Source: Cherax quadricarinatus (taxonomy: Eukaryota; Arthropoda; Malacostraca; Decapoda; Parastacidae). From it: a stretch of 64,000 nucleotides of DNA. Below are positions 1 to 11,933 of the stretch, in pieces (the stretch's first letter is position 1; every line of letters begins with the position of its first letter). Both the position numbers and the translations under genes were made by a program. The notes beneath the pieces were generated by a model. The model did not search any database and was not told the origin of the DNA. It was given only the letters and a program-made list of their open reading frames with translations. The stretch covers positions 48,323,523-48,387,522 of the forward strand of contig NC_091300.1 of assembly GCF_038502225.1 (NCBI RefSeq), written 5' to 3'.

Positions 1-730
1 ACTGGAGTGATGTTGCTTGTTGCTCGGGTCAAACAGTGAGATGGCGTGATGTTTCCTGTGGTTTGTATCAGTGGACCTGGACGTGAAGTTGCCTCTGTTA
101 AAGATAATTATTTTAATTATACTGGTCAAGTACTAACCCTTGAACTTTCACTCGCATAGATCTACGTCAGTGGGATCAATGTAACAGACGTAGATCTACA
201 TCTACGCCTTAATCACAGCACCCTCAAATATGCTGTGAGCAGTAAATATTGGCCTACATATAAGAGAATGTGTCTGTACAGCGAGTGTGTGCAGTATAAA
301 TACAATCCTGTCTCAGGAAGTGCATGATAGGAACAGCTAACCTCTGATCTTGTTTGAATAATCATATAGGCGGACTATGTTGTATGGATTTTCGTTCTTC
401 AGCGTTCTGTCGAAAAACGAAGCACACCTGTTTTGCTATTCCGGCAGTTTTTAGGCATGAAGCACTAAGCAGCTGGGCGTCCATGTGTCATTTTCTTCAG
501 TTTATTTACAGCCTCTGTGTCCTCTGTGTCCTCTGGATTCTGTCTGGAAACTTTCCAAGTTTCAAGCATTTTAATGTTATTATGTATGTTATATATACTA
601 TTATATTGTGTTAATTCCCAAGTTTGGAATGATTAATCTTAGTGAGCAAGGTATGCCTATGTCTGAAACAGGATGTAAGCTAAGTGTGGCTCATCAAACG
701 GTTAGTACAACTGTAAACTCTAAGAAAGTA
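1..730. other. No recognisable gene
   Basis: I see no conserved coding sequence here. The open frames are short and look random. The only structure noted is a small inverted repeat at 157-198. Confidence 0.5.
157..198. repeat. 12-bp perfect inverted repeat
   Basis: The arm tagatctacgtc (157-168) and its exact reverse complement gacgtagatcta (187-198) flank an 18-nt spacer. It could form a hairpin or be part of a degraded transposon end. No matching coding region is nearby. Confidence 0.6.
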
Positions 731-2885
731 TTAAAGAATACCTTTGATATATACCCACCTTTGACATATACCCACACATCCATCACAGCCTGATTGATCT
801 GGCACCTGGTAAAGATACTTGTCCAGTTTCCTCTTGAAGGCTTCTACACTTGTTCCAGCCGTCTTTCTGATATCTTCTGGTAAGATGTTGAATAGTCTGG
901 GATCCCAGATGTTGATACAGTGTTCCCTTATTATCCCCACCGCACCCCTGCTCCTCACTGGGTTTATTTTACACTTCCTCCCATATCTCTCGCTCCAGTA
1001 TGTTGTTATGGCAGTGTGCAGATTTCGTACCAGGCCCTCGAGTACTTTCCAGGTGTATATTATCATGTATCTGTCCTCCGCTCCAGTGAGTATATGTACA
1101 AGACTATGTAAAGTAAAAGGACACAAGTGCAACTAATGTGACATTTATTGTGGCAACGTTTCGCTGTCACATTAGTTGCATTTGTGTCCTTTTACTTTAC
1201 ATATTGTCGGTAATTCTACCAACTTTATTACATGTACAAGACTAGAAGGCGTTCCCAATAATTTAGGTATTTTACTGGCTCAGTGTGAGCCGTAAACGAT
1301 CTCTGTATTTGTTCCAGCTCTGATATTTCTCCTGCTTTGAACGGGGTCATCTGACATATTTATTCCCACATCTTTTACGTGTTCCTTTCGTTGTATTTGG
1401 TGACCCTCTTGAGTTTCGTATAGTGTGTTACTTTTGAGTTCTTCATTCTTTCCATACCTAAGCAGCTGGAACTTATCATCATTGAACGTCATGTTCTCCA
1501 CTGCTCACTGGTAATCCTGCTTATGTCTTCCCGTAATTTTTCAGTGACCTCTACCGTAGTGACTTTTATGCTTATTTTAGCGTCGTCTGCAAATGATGAT
1601 TCAAAAGTGTGACGGGTGTTTTTATTTATGTCTGCTATGAGGATGAGAAACAGCAGAGGTGCCAGGACAGTGCCTTGGGGCACTGAGCTTTTGACCTCGC
1701 TGATGCTGTATCTTGCTCTATTTACTACTGCTTTTTGTGTCCTGTGTGTTAGGAGCCCGAAAATCCATCTGCGTACCTTCCCCCTAATGCCCATGGCCAT
1801 CATTTTGTGCTCGCTTATTCCATGATTGCATTTGTCAAACGCCTTTGCAAAATGTGTAAATCACATTTGCGTTTTGGTCGTCTTCCAACGCCTCCGTCAT
1901 TCTGTCATAATGGTTTAGCAGCTGTGATAGGCATGATCGTCCTGCTCTGGTTGGGGTTATGTTGGTTGTGGTGGTCCATGAAATTTGTAATATGCCGTCT
2001 CATCATTCTATCGAAGATGTTTATGATGTGAGAAGTTGGGGCTACTGATCTGTAATTTTTAGTATGTACTCTACTACCTCACTTATGCAAAGGAGCTAAG
2101 TCTGCACTCTTTAAGGCTTCCGGGATTTCATCTAGATCTAAGCTCTTTCTTCAAAGAATACTGAGGGCTCGTGCTAGTGGTACTTTGCACTTGTTTATAA
2201 ATACAGCATTCCATGAATCTGGTCCAGGTGCTGAGTGAGGGGGCATGTTGACCATTTCTAAAAAGAAATGGACAACAATGTCAGTCAGTTGGTCTGCGCA
2301 GCCTTCTGTAGGAGTGAAAAATATTTCAGCATTTTCTACATTGTTGCCATTTAGGAAGTTGCTGAACGCCGACTCATACTGTTCTATTAGGATTTCACTA
2401 ATTTCCTATTCATCGTCAGTATACGAGTCTCATCTCATTAGTGGTCCACCTCTACAGGTAGTTCTTAGCGTGGATTTTACATAGGAATTGAAATATTTTG
2501 AATTTCTTGCAATATCCTATATGGCCCTTTGTATTTCTTGTGTTTGGATTGACATCCTAAGTTTTTGCTCTAATTCAGTGATCTCTCGGCTAAGACTATC
2601 TATCTGTTGTAGCATATTTGTGTTTTTAAGCAAATTCAGCAACCCGTTTTCTTCTTCTGTACCATCTCCTACACTATATATCTGATCTTCTTCTGGGTTT
2701 CCTCAATGGTACGTGTTTCATACATACTTTGTATGCTTCTGTATTCAGCTTCTCTAGGCACTGGTGGGGATATAGGGTGTTCAAGTCTGATCCCCAGAAT
2801 GTCTGATAGCTCTTGGTTTATTTTTCCCAGTCAATTCTTCGGTTGTTAAAAATAAACTTACTGGACATCCCGTCCTTAACATTAA
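731..2885 (-). pseudogene. Decayed Jockey/CR1-superfamily LINE ORF2 (linker, RT, C-terminus)
   Basis: This is the 5'-truncated ORF2 of a non-LTR retrotransposon, read on the minus strand through several frames. From the 5' side (high coordinates) it shows a linker with a coiled-coil-like stretch (about 2500-2700). Then comes an RT block with SAPGPDSWNAVFINKCKVP (about 2200) and a fingers region ending FDRMMRRHITNFM (about 2000). The palm follows with SSVPQGTVLAPLLFLI and FADDAKI (1489-1803), then a C-terminal tail ending AFKRKLDKYLYQVPDQ (about 790-850). The second Asp of the FADD catalytic box is present. Frameshifts and stops break the frame near 1500, 1810-1900 and 2140, and a 125-bp insertion lies in the C-terminal part. 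The element cannot encode an active enzyme. Its endonuclease and ORF1 are missing. Assignment to the Jockey/CR1 group rests on motif spacing only. Confidence 0.85.
1107..1231. mobile_element. Short inverted-repeat insertion with 13-bp target duplication
   Basis: A 125-bp sequence is inserted in the LINE C-terminus. It is flanked by the direct repeat atgtacaagacta at 1094-1106 and 1232-1244. It begins with about 35 bp that recur inverted after a spacer containing gcaacgtttcgct. It ends with gtcggtaattctacc, a short hairpin. A long TSD, inverted-repeat architecture and the GTTTCG core are shared with insertions at 61244 and 61551. I infer a non-autonomous element mobilised by Penelope-type or other target-primed machinery. 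No coding capacity. Confidence 0.7.
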
Positions 2886-2942
2886 TCTCTAACATTAGTG
2901 AATGTAAAAGTTATGAGAAAACTTGATAACCTTTTTGATAAC

Positions 2943-3298
2943 ATGGAAAAACTTTTAATTGGTGAGGAGAGCAGATCAATTCAGTCACAATGTGCTGCTC
3001 TTAAACCAAGCCATTATGATGGCTGAGAGAGGTGAGGAAGCTGATGAAGATAAACTCGAAGCTAGCTGAGGCTGGTTTCACAGGTTTAAATAAGGAAAGC
3101 CAACATCACAAGGTCCAAGAGCGTAGGGTGAAGCAACTAGCAACCTTTACCAGCAGCAGCTAGTCTTCAAGAATATTAATAATCAAAAACACTCACACTC
3201 CTGCAAGCGCTACATTCAACTATCCATCAATAAGAACAATATTCATTGAAGAATCAGAGGATGAAAATATAATATCTCCTTCAGACTTCCTACAATAA
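2943..3298 (+). pseudogene. Tigger/pogo-family transposase remnant, catalytic core deleted
   Basis: The plus strand encodes a decayed N-terminal part (MEKLLIGEESRS near 2943) followed by EADEDKLEAS, an in-frame stop, and GWFHRFK (about 3035-3085). This matches the CENP-B-type helix-turn-helix seen in Tigger/pogo/Jerky transposases, where a 'GWxxRFK' signature is typical. After about 100 bp the sequence jumps to an acidic C-terminal tail, IEESEDENIISPSDFLQ, ending in TAA at 3296-3298. The DDE catalytic domain that should lie between is absent, so this is an internally deleted copy. The tail is fully in frame. The HTH region has stops. Family assignment is from recognisable motifs, not a search. 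Confidence 0.7.
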
Positions 3299-3333
3299 AT
3301 ATACTATCTCCTTCAGACTTCTACAATAAATAT
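3271..3333 (+). repeat. Two-copy tandem duplication at the Tigger remnant 3' end
   Basis: The block atctccttcagacttc followed by tacaataaata occurs twice, about 33 bp apart. The first copy contains the end of the transposase tail and its stop codon. The second copy is non-coding. Confidence 0.75.
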
Positions 3334-3534
3334 CCACCAATCACTATAAGTTGTTGCCGAAAATATTTTAAGGTAAGAAATATATGTACTTCATATGCAT
3401 TTTACTTTTCTATTGTTATTTTAAGCCTAGCTCTATTGCACACTAAATATATGAGGGTAAACATGTTAGGCTTATATATGCACCAGAAAAGGAGAAAAGA
3501 CTGTTTCAGTCTATAGCGATTTTCGCTTTTCAAT

Positions 3535-6500
3535 AGTAGCCCAGAACCTAACCTGCTGTATACGTGAGGCCAGTAGTAGCTCGGAACCTAACCTGTTGTA
3601 TAAGTGGGGCCAGAAGTAGCTCGGAACCTAACCTGTTGTATAAGTGGAGCTAGTAGTAGCTCGGAACCTAACCTGCGGAATAAGAGGGGTCAGAAATAGC
3701 CTGGAACCTAACCTGCTGCATAAGTGGGGCCACCAGTAGACAAGAACTTAACCTGCTGTACACGTGGGGCCAGTACAAACGTGGAACCTAACCTGCTGTA
3801 TACGTGGGGCCAGTACAAACGTGGAACCTAACTTGCTGAATAAGTGGGGCCAGTACTAGCCCAGAACTTAACCTGCTGTATAAAAGGGGCCAGTACAAGC
3901 GTGGAACCTAACCTGTTGTATAAGTGGGGCCAATAGTAGCCTGAACCGTAACCTGCTGTACAAATTGGGCTAGTACTAGCATGGAACCTAACCTGCTGTA
4001 TAAGCGGGGCAACTAGTACCTGCAATCTAACCTGCTGTACAAGTGAGGCCAGTAGTAGACCAGAACCTAACCTGTTGTACAAGTGGGCCTAGTAGCAGCC
4101 TGGAACCTATTCTGCTGAATGCGTTCGGCCAATACTAGCCCAAAAACCAACCTGCTGTATAAGTGGGGTCAGTAGTAGCTTAAAACCTAACCTGTCGTAT
4201 AAGTGATAAGTGAGGCCAATATTAGCCTGGAACCTAACATGCTATATAAGTGGGCCTAGGAGTAGCCTGGAACCTAACATGCTGGATAACCAGGGCCAGT
4301 AGTAGCTTGGAACCTAACCTGCTGGATAACCACGGCCAGTAGAAGCCTGGAACCTAACCTGCTGGATAACCAGGGCCAGTATTAGCTCGTAACCTAACCT
4401 ACTGTATAAATAGGGCCAGTTGGAGTCCAGAACCTAACCATCTGTATAAGTGAGGGCTGCAGTAGCCCAGAAATTATGGTCCGAATATGTGTCATCAGTT
4501 TTAGCTGGGAAGCTAGCCTGCTATACAAGTGCTGCCATTAGTAGCATAGAACCTAACCTGCTGTATAACTGGACCCAGTAGTAGTCGGGAGCCTTAACCT
4601 GAGGTATAAGTGGGGCCAGTAGTAGCTTGTAACCTAACGAGCTGAGGTATAAGTGAGGCTAGTAGCCTGGAAAGTAAACTGCTTTATGAGTGGGTTCAGA
4701 AGCTTGAAACCTAACTTCTGAATAAGTGGGGACAGTAGTTGTACGGAATCTAACCTGCTCTATAAGTGGGGCCATTAGTAGCTTGGAACCTAACCTGCTG
4801 TATAGGTGGGGGCAGAAATAAGTCGCCAGGAACCGAACCAACTGTATAAGTGGGGCCACTAGTAGCCCGGAATCTAATCTGCTGCAAAAGTGGAGCAAGT
4901 AGTAGCTTGGAAATTAACATGCAGTATAAGTTGGGCCGGTTGCAGCTCGAAACCTAACCTCATGTATAAGTAGGGCCAGTATCAGCCCGCAACTTAACCT
5001 GCCGTCTAAGTGGGGCCAGTAGTAGCAAAGTCCCTAACCTGCTACGTTAGTTGGGGCAGTAGTAGCCAAGAACCTAACCTGCTGCATAGGTGGAGTCAGT
5101 AGTAGCCCAGAAACTAACCTGCTGTATTAGTGGGGCCAGTAGTAGCCAGGAACCTAACCTGCTGAGCCTGCTGTATAAGTGGGCTCAGTATTAGATTGGA
5201 ACCTAAACGCTGTATAAGTGGGACGAGTATTAGCCCGAAAAATAACCTGCTGTATAAGTTGGGCCTGTTGCAGTCCGGAACCTAACCTGCCGCATAAGTG
5301 GGGTCAGTAGTACCTCGGAAAATAACCTGATGTATAACTGGGGCTAGTAGTAGCGCGGAAGCTAACCTGCTTTATAAGTAGGGTCAGTAGTAGCTCGGAA
5401 AATAACCTGCTGTTTAAGTGGGGCCGGTATTAGATTGGAACCTACCCTGCTGTATAAGTAGGGCCAGAAGTAGCATGGAACCTAACCTGCTGTACAAGTG
5501 GTGTCAGTATCAGCCAGGAACATAACATGCTGTATAAGTGGGACCAGTAGTAGCATGGAACCTAACCTGCTGCATAATTGAGATCAGTACTAGCCCAGAA
5601 CCTAACCTGCTATATAAATGTTGCCAGCAGTAACTCGGAACCAAACCTGATGTAAAAATAGGGCCAGTAAGAGCCCACAACCTAACCATCTGTATAAGCG
5701 GTGCCTGCAGTAACCCGGAAATTATCGTCGGAATAAGTGGGGTCAGTTATAGCTCAGAAGCTAGCATGCTATATAAGAGGAGCTATTAGTAGCATGAAAC
5801 CTAACCTGCTGTATAAGTGGGGCCAGTAGTAGTCGGGAACCATAACCTGCTATATAAGTGGAGCCAGTAGTCGTCCGGAACCTTAACCTGCAGAATAAAA
5901 GGGGCCAGTGGTAGTATGTAACCTATCGTGCTCAGTAAGTGGGGCTAGTACCCTGGAAAGTAAGCTGCTTTATAACTGGGGCCAGTAGTAGCATGGAACC
6001 TAACCTGCTGTGAAAGTGGCGGCAGAAAGAAGTGGCCCGGAGCCTAACTTGCTGTATAAGTTGGGCCAGTAGTAGCCCGGAAAATAACCTGTAGTATGAG
6101 TGGGGCCAGTACTAGGCTGGAACCTAACCTGCTTTATAAGTGGGGCTAGTACTAGATCAGAGCCTAACATGTTGTATAAGTTGAGCAAGTAGTACCCTAG
6201 AACCTAACCTGCTGTATAAGTGGGGCCAATACAAACCTGGAAACTAACCTGCCATATAAGAGAGGTTGGTAGTAATTTGGAAAGTAACTTGCTGAATAAG
6301 TGGGGCCAATATTAGCCCGCAACCTAACCTACCATATAAGTGGGGCCAGTATTAGCCAAGACCCTAAACTGCTACATAAATGAGGCCAGCAGTATCCAGG
6401 AACCTAACCTGCTGCATAAGTGGGGCCAGCGGCAGCCCAGAAACTAACCTGCTGTATAAGTGGGGCCAGTAGTAGCTCAGAACCTAACCTGCTGAATAAG

Positions 6501-6792
6501 TGGGCCCAGTATTAGACTGGAACCCAACTTGATGTATAAGTGAGACCAGTATTAGCCCAAAAGATAACCTGTTGTATAAGTTAGTCCAGTTGAAGCCCGG
6601 AACCTAACCTGCTGCATATATGGGCCTAGCAATTACTCAGAATATAACCTGTTGTATAGATGGGGCCAATAGTACTTCAGAACCTAACCTGCTGTATAAG
6701 TGGTGCCAGTAGTAGTATGGAACTTAACATTCTGCTTAAGTGTGGCCAATAGTAGCCTGGAACCTAACCTGCTGAATAACTGAGGTCAGTAT
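3535..6792. repeat. 40-bp minisatellite, block 1
   Basis: About 80 diverged units of 40 bp, core gaacctaacctgctgtata followed by agtggggccagtagtagc. Period measured from the repeat of cagtagtagc/cagaagtagc at 3571 and 3611. Units differ by point changes and small indels, so the array is old. The short frames it produces (for example on the minus strand at 3828-4082) are repeat artefacts. The array is interrupted at its right edge by the Gypsy element and resumes at 17361. Confidence 0.95.
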
Positions 6793-7055
6793 TGTCCTGT
6801 GGGTTCCGTAATGTGGATTGGGTAATAACACTCATGTAGTCAATAATGAAGTATATTAAAACAAAATATTTGGGAAGCACCAAGCCTGACCTGTGTCTCT
6901 CCTGTCTATCCTTCAACTCACTCACGAGATGATTCCTAGAGGGTGAGCAGCATTCAAAACATGCTAGGGTCAGCTGTAACAGTGAATAACAAGTGATTCA
7001 AACAGAGGGTTGGTAGTGAGTCATACTACTGGTAACTGATACTGGTACTACTGAG
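6793..7055 (-). repeat. Gypsy 3' LTR
   Basis: It matches 17107-17360 almost end to end, with shared blocks such as tgtcctgtgggttccgtaa and catgctagggtcagctgtaa. One end is TGTCC. The other end (tactactgag here, tactacttag in the partner) lacks the usual CA/TG dinucleotide. The two LTRs differ by scattered substitutions and small indels, so insertion is not recent. Confidence 0.85.
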
Positions 7056-7514
7056 AGCTCAGTGACGCTAATGTATGGCATCCTGACATACAGCTAATAC
7101 AACTAGAGACAACAGGCATGTGGCCTGGGCTGATTCTATACAATGTCAAAGTACACAACAATTGAGCATTATAACATACATAAGGAGAATATCAGAATGG
7201 ACACTAATGTAACTTACTGTAATGCATTACAAGGTACGATATAGCACAACTTATAGAATGAGATTCAACATTGGGATTACACAATAGAAGTGATAATAAA
7301 AAATTTGATCGATCGATCTGTATTCATGTGATCTACGGATTCTGAGGAACGAATATATACAAAGAAGTGTTTAACAGAAAAGGTAGACTTGGTGCACTCA
7401 AATCTAGACTGTTAAATCTCAGAATTCAGAGAAAACTTGAACACAAAAAAAAGTAACTTGAAGATTAAGAAGTGATATTGTAATTATTCATCTATACAGG
7501 TTATTTACATTTAA

Positions 7515-8553
7515 CCCTTTCAGGGTCGGTGGGCCCTCTCTTAAACTTGTTCTCAGGGTCGGAAATTTTTCGAAAAAAAAAAAAATTCTTATGGAATGAT
7601 AGAGAATCTTTTCCTGACCATAATGACACCAAAAGTATGAAATTTGATGAAAAACTTACGGAATTATGCTCTCACGAAGTTAGTGGTCTCGACGATGTTT
7701 ACGCATCGGCGATTTCGCCCACTTCGAGCACTACTTTCAGCCAATTTCAATGTACCAGTCGACAAAAATCATAACTATTTTGCTAGAATTCTATTTTTGC
7801 TATCGAATGAGTACAAGAAATCACCCATTTACCGATTTCAACTATCCAATAAAGTGGTCAGAAATTGGCAATTTTGCCAATTTCACACAAATTTCAAAAT
7901 ATGCCAATTTCCAAATAGGGTCCAGAATAAACAAGACAGACATTCCTGGCACTAAATAACATTTCCTCTGTTCATTAGGCACGTCCCCAGGCCTCTGTAA
8001 CATTTCTTTTGCTTTCCACTTTGAATTTTTTTTCTCTCAAAAATAGAAGATTTACTGTTATGCAGACTACTGCATTAGTGTAGAAATGGTGTAAAAATGA
8101 CATAAATAATATCAGCGCACTTTTGAAAGAATATTGGACTAACCAGTTGATGCGTATTGGATGCATGGCATGTTTTTTTTACTTCTGAACTTTGGCAAAA
8201 ATCGAACATTTCTGCTACTTTGAGCTCAATTTCAAGGCACTTTTCATTGTGAAACCAATCAATATCATCTCAATTTCCGTACTATGCCTTCCATTCTATA
8301 AAATGGGACCAGGAAAACTAGAATACAACCATAAATAGCATACGAAAATACACTGCAAAGTGGCTGTTTTAAACCAAAAACACAGTCGGAGTTTTTTTCT
8401 TATTATGCACTGTGTGCTGCAGGATTTTTTTTTATACTGCGCACACTGACCACATAGATCCATTCTTTCATATGTAGCTCTACCAGCTTTCTATCGCCAA
8501 ATTTGAAGGTCCTAGAATTTATGCGTACTAGTATGGCACCATCTCTGAAAGGG
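7515..8553. mobile_element. piggyBac-like non-autonomous TTAA element
   Basis: A 1,039-bp insertion flanked by TTAA at 7511-7514 and 8554-8557. Its ends are inverted: CCCTTTCAGGG at the left and CTCTGAAAGGG at the right. TTAA targets and CCC-starting ends are hallmarks of the piggyBac superfamily. No transposase is encoded and the open frames inside are short. It interrupts the last codons of the Gypsy pol. Without it, the frame would run about ten more codons to a stop. A truncated relative lies at about 36600-36745. Confidence 0.8.
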
Positions 8554-8557
8554 TTAA

Positions 8558-9960
8558 CCCCAACTCTGCTAGAGTGAGATTAACATATGTTGAATGGGTA
8601 TCATCTGTGGGAGGATCAAACTCTGTTGCACTGGCTAACTCATGCCGTGGTTGAAGCAGACCTGAATTGGTAGTTACAAATGATACTTCAGGATTTCTCA
8701 ATACCTGTCGTGTACGTAGGGAATAACAACATTCAGGTTGATCGTCTGACTGAGTATTAGAGGTAGAGGGCACAGGATCAGGAGGATTGTCAGAGTCTGT
8801 CACATTAGTCTGAGTTGGAACATCATTATCATCACATACTAACTTCATATGATCTAAATGCAATTCATTATACTGATCAGTACTAATTTCTCTAACCTTA
8901 TACTCATTGCCATTGATATGTTCAACTACTCGATAAGAACCAACAAACTTTTAATCAAGCTTAGGCATTGAAGTCGTTTTGTTAAGGTTAGTCAGCATAA
9001 CTCTCGAACCTACTTTAATTTTGGTCGGCTTTGCTCGAGCGTTAGTGACTTGTAAATTCTGCTGTTGATTTATTGTTTCACGGATTCTTCTAAAGACACT
9101 TTGAGCTAAGCTGGTACGAGTCGCTATGAAATCATCAGGGTTGTAATTTGGTTTCGGATTAGAATATAACAACTCATAAGGCAAGCATTTATCTACACCA
9201 TACAATGTGTAATGTGGAGTTTCACCTACAGAAACATTGTAAGCAGAATTTATGGCACACTGAACATCAGGTATAACTTCACCCCAAGTTTCACCGTTGG
9301 GATTGATAGTGGCTCTCAAGACATCAAGTACTTTCTTATTGGTTCGTTCCTCTAACCCACTGCTGGCAGGATGATGAGGAACAATGGTGGATTTAGAGAT
9401 CTTGTACAAAGTACACAAATTTTCAAGAATCTCATTACAGAATTCTCCTACATTGTCTGTTACTAGGGGTTTAGGGGTGGTATGCCTGCTGATAATGCAT
9501 TCTTTAAATGCTTTAGCTACTGTCTCAGCAGTCTTATCTGCAATAGGAACAACTCACAATATCTGGTGAAATGATCTACCATAACACACAGATGTTTGTT
9601 GCTCTGGAGGGAACATTGGAAATTAGTTAACAGATCTAGCGCAACTCTTTCCCATGGTTTGCTAGCAGTTGGATACACGTGGATTGGATTAGGACCATTA
9701 ATTAACATTGCTTTTGTGTTGCATGAAGACACTACATTTCTTGACATACTCAGAAATATCAGTTGCCATACGAGGCCAAAAGTATTTCAATCTGGCTTGC
9801 TTTACAGAACGATCCATACCAGGGTGCACAAAACCTGGTACATCGTGAACTAGTTGTAAGGCTATATTTCACTAGTGACTGGAATTACTAACTGGTATAC
9901 CCTCCTGCTAGGACTACCCTACTTGGCTGTTCGATACAGTAATTGTTGGTTCATGACAGT
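8558..9960 (-). pseudogene. Gypsy integrase (zinc-binding, DDE core, C-terminal region)
   Basis: Inserts element cDNA into the genome. On the minus strand, the N-terminal zinc-binding region is seen at about 9890-9720 (VHPGMDRSVKQARLKYFWP), followed by KKCSVFMQHK. The last Cys of the usual C-x2-C pair is Phe. The catalytic core gives VALDLLTNF (first Asp, about 9640), TDNVGEFCNE (second Asp, about 9440) and HHPASSGLEERTNKK (Glu, about 9360), so the DDE triad itself is readable. A C-terminal region follows (KIKVGSRVMLTNLNKT, about 8960-9000), then after a stop near 8951 a low-complexity tail (8558-8863). Stops or frameshifts lie near 9870-9900, 9510-9560 and 8950. The TTAA element truncates the tail. 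Confidence 0.85.
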
Positions 9961-11337
9961 CACTGATGAGTGCAGGTGGTTTCACAGTCAGAATAAGATC
10001 TTCCAGGAGCAGGACTCGAATCACACCAGACCACATGGCATCTGTTCGTTGAACATTCTTTATGTCCTTGGCAGTAAATGGAGGGTCTGCAGTTACTATA
10101 CTAACATGTAGTGATAAAGCATCTGCGACTACATTTTACTTGCCAAGTAACTGTTGAAAGGTAGGATTGAACTCTTGAATAGTTAAGGTCCATCTGGCTA
10201 ACCTTCCAGTGGGTTGTTTGTTCTGGAATAAAGGTATCAATGGAGCATGGTCTGCCAAGACATGAACAGAGTACTGATAAATAATGTCTCAGAAGCGCTT
10301 TAAAGACCATACTATTGCTAAAGCTTCTTGCTCAGTAACGTTCAGCCTTCATAAGAACTCGGCTAGCAAATGCAACAGCGTTGTACTTGCCATCATTCGT
10401 CTGAGCTAGTACGGCACCTATGCCAATTGAATTAGCATCAATTGTCAGAAGGGATTAGAAAAATCTGGAAATTTCAAAATTGGAGCAGATGTTAGCTTTT
10501 CTTTTAGAGTTTGGAATTCTCTTTCTTGACGGAAGGTCCAAATGAAAGGAGCATCTTTCTTAAGCAACTCAGAGGAGCTACTATAGAAGAAAAATTGGCA
10601 ATGAAAGATCTATAAAAACCTCCTATGCCCACAAAGGATCTTACGGCATCAGCAATTTTGATGATGGAAAATTTAGTACTGCAGTTACTTTGGTTAGTCA
10701 TGTGACCAAGAAACTTGATTTCTGATCTGAAAAATTGACATTTAGACAGTGTGATCTTTAAATTAGCTTCTTCAAGCTTACCAAGTACTACATCAAGTCT
10801 TTTCAAGTGCATATCCACGTCTTCAGACATGACGATTACGTTATCTAAGTACACCATAAGTGCATTACCTACGAGACCTCTAAAGATATTATACATGAGC
10901 CTTGAGAATGTGATAGGGGAAGATTATAACCCAAAGGCCATATGGAGGAAGTGATAATGACCTGTAGGAGTGGAGAATGTGGTTAGATCTTGGCTGTCCT
11001 CGTGAAGAGGGACTTGCCAAAACCCTTGCAACAAGTCCAGGGTCGAAAAAACTTTGTTACCTCTGCTGTTACGTAAAAGATCACCAAGTTCAGGAAGTGG
11101 GAAGCGATCTGGAATAGTTTTCACATTTAACTTCCTAAAGTCAATCACTGGGCGCCAATTGCCATCCTTCTTAGGTGCTAGGATCAAGGACGCATTCCAG
11201 GGTGAATTGTTAGGTGCAATAACTCCATCATTAAGCATCTGATTGATCAATTCTTCTGTAACACCAATTTGTGAATGAGGCATTCTGTACGCAGGTTCAA
11301 GTGGGATATGTTGGGACAATATGTTCGTTATACCCAT
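9961..11337 (-). pseudogene. Gypsy reverse transcriptase and RNase H
   Basis: Copies element RNA into DNA. RT block (minus 11337-10924): SPWNASLILAPKKDGNWRP, VIDFRKLN, FSTLDLLQGFWQVPL and HFLHMAFGL. The frame then breaks at a stop and resumes (10896-10504) with VYLDNVIVMSEDVDMHL and KCQFFRSEIKFLGH. The canonical YxDD catalytic box reads YLDN, so the second catalytic Asp is replaced by Asn. RNase H and its connection follow at about 10440-10060, with TEQEALAIVWSLKRF, a stop, then DHAPLIPLF and NVVADALS. These domains and their order are standard for Ty3/Gypsy. The YLDN change plus several stops indicate a dead copy. Confidence 0.88.
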
Positions 11338-11933
11338 CTTCTCACCTGGTAAGGCAATGGCTTTGACATTTGTTCAACAGAGTCGACAAACGCTTGATCT
11401 CATTTGGGAAGTCAGTGGGAGCTAAGTCTTTCTCCTCTACTGGTGGAATGGATTGATCCAGTGAAGTGGATGTGGTCTTCCCCGTAGAAATAGCACCGAC
11501 CCACTGGTCAGGCGACAACTCATCCTCTACCTAACAGGGTAAGGATAGTGAACAAGGTCAACAAGATTGGTATTTGCTCTGAGACGAATACTGTGACCAG
11601 AAGTGTTTGCAAGGAAGAAATGGATCTTACTATCTCTTACAGCATGTAAGGATGGCTCAACAAATAAACACTTTTCTTTGCAGGAATCACAGTCAACTAG
11701 GACATTATCACCATCTGGAACACTAGGAACAACAACAAACACTCGAATGAGGGCACTAGCAACGACAGAAACGTCTTTTGCAGACGGCATGTGACATCAA
11801 CAAGAGATGGCATTGCTAGTTGCCAGTAATCGTTTTCCGACAAGGCGTTCCCTGTGGAGAAACTACTACTTGAACTAGCAGACATTGCAGGGATAGGCTC
11901 AGCACTCAAGGTAGTCAGAATGTCCTTGGACAC
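11338..11933 (-). pseudogene. Gypsy protease-RT linker
   Basis: Two overlapping minus-strand frames (11933-11697 and 11790-11527) cover the region between protease and RT. They share the same material in different frames, which indicates a frameshift near 11750. The readable part contains VSVVASALIRVFVVVPSVP and FFLANTSGHSIRLRANTNLV. This resembles the beta-rich spacer before RT in Gypsy polyproteins. No catalytic motif is expected here. Confidence 0.6.

Noticed and set aside
3535..6792. CRISPR-like array
   Set aside because: Units are contiguous 40-bp tandem repeats without unique spacers, in a eukaryotic context.
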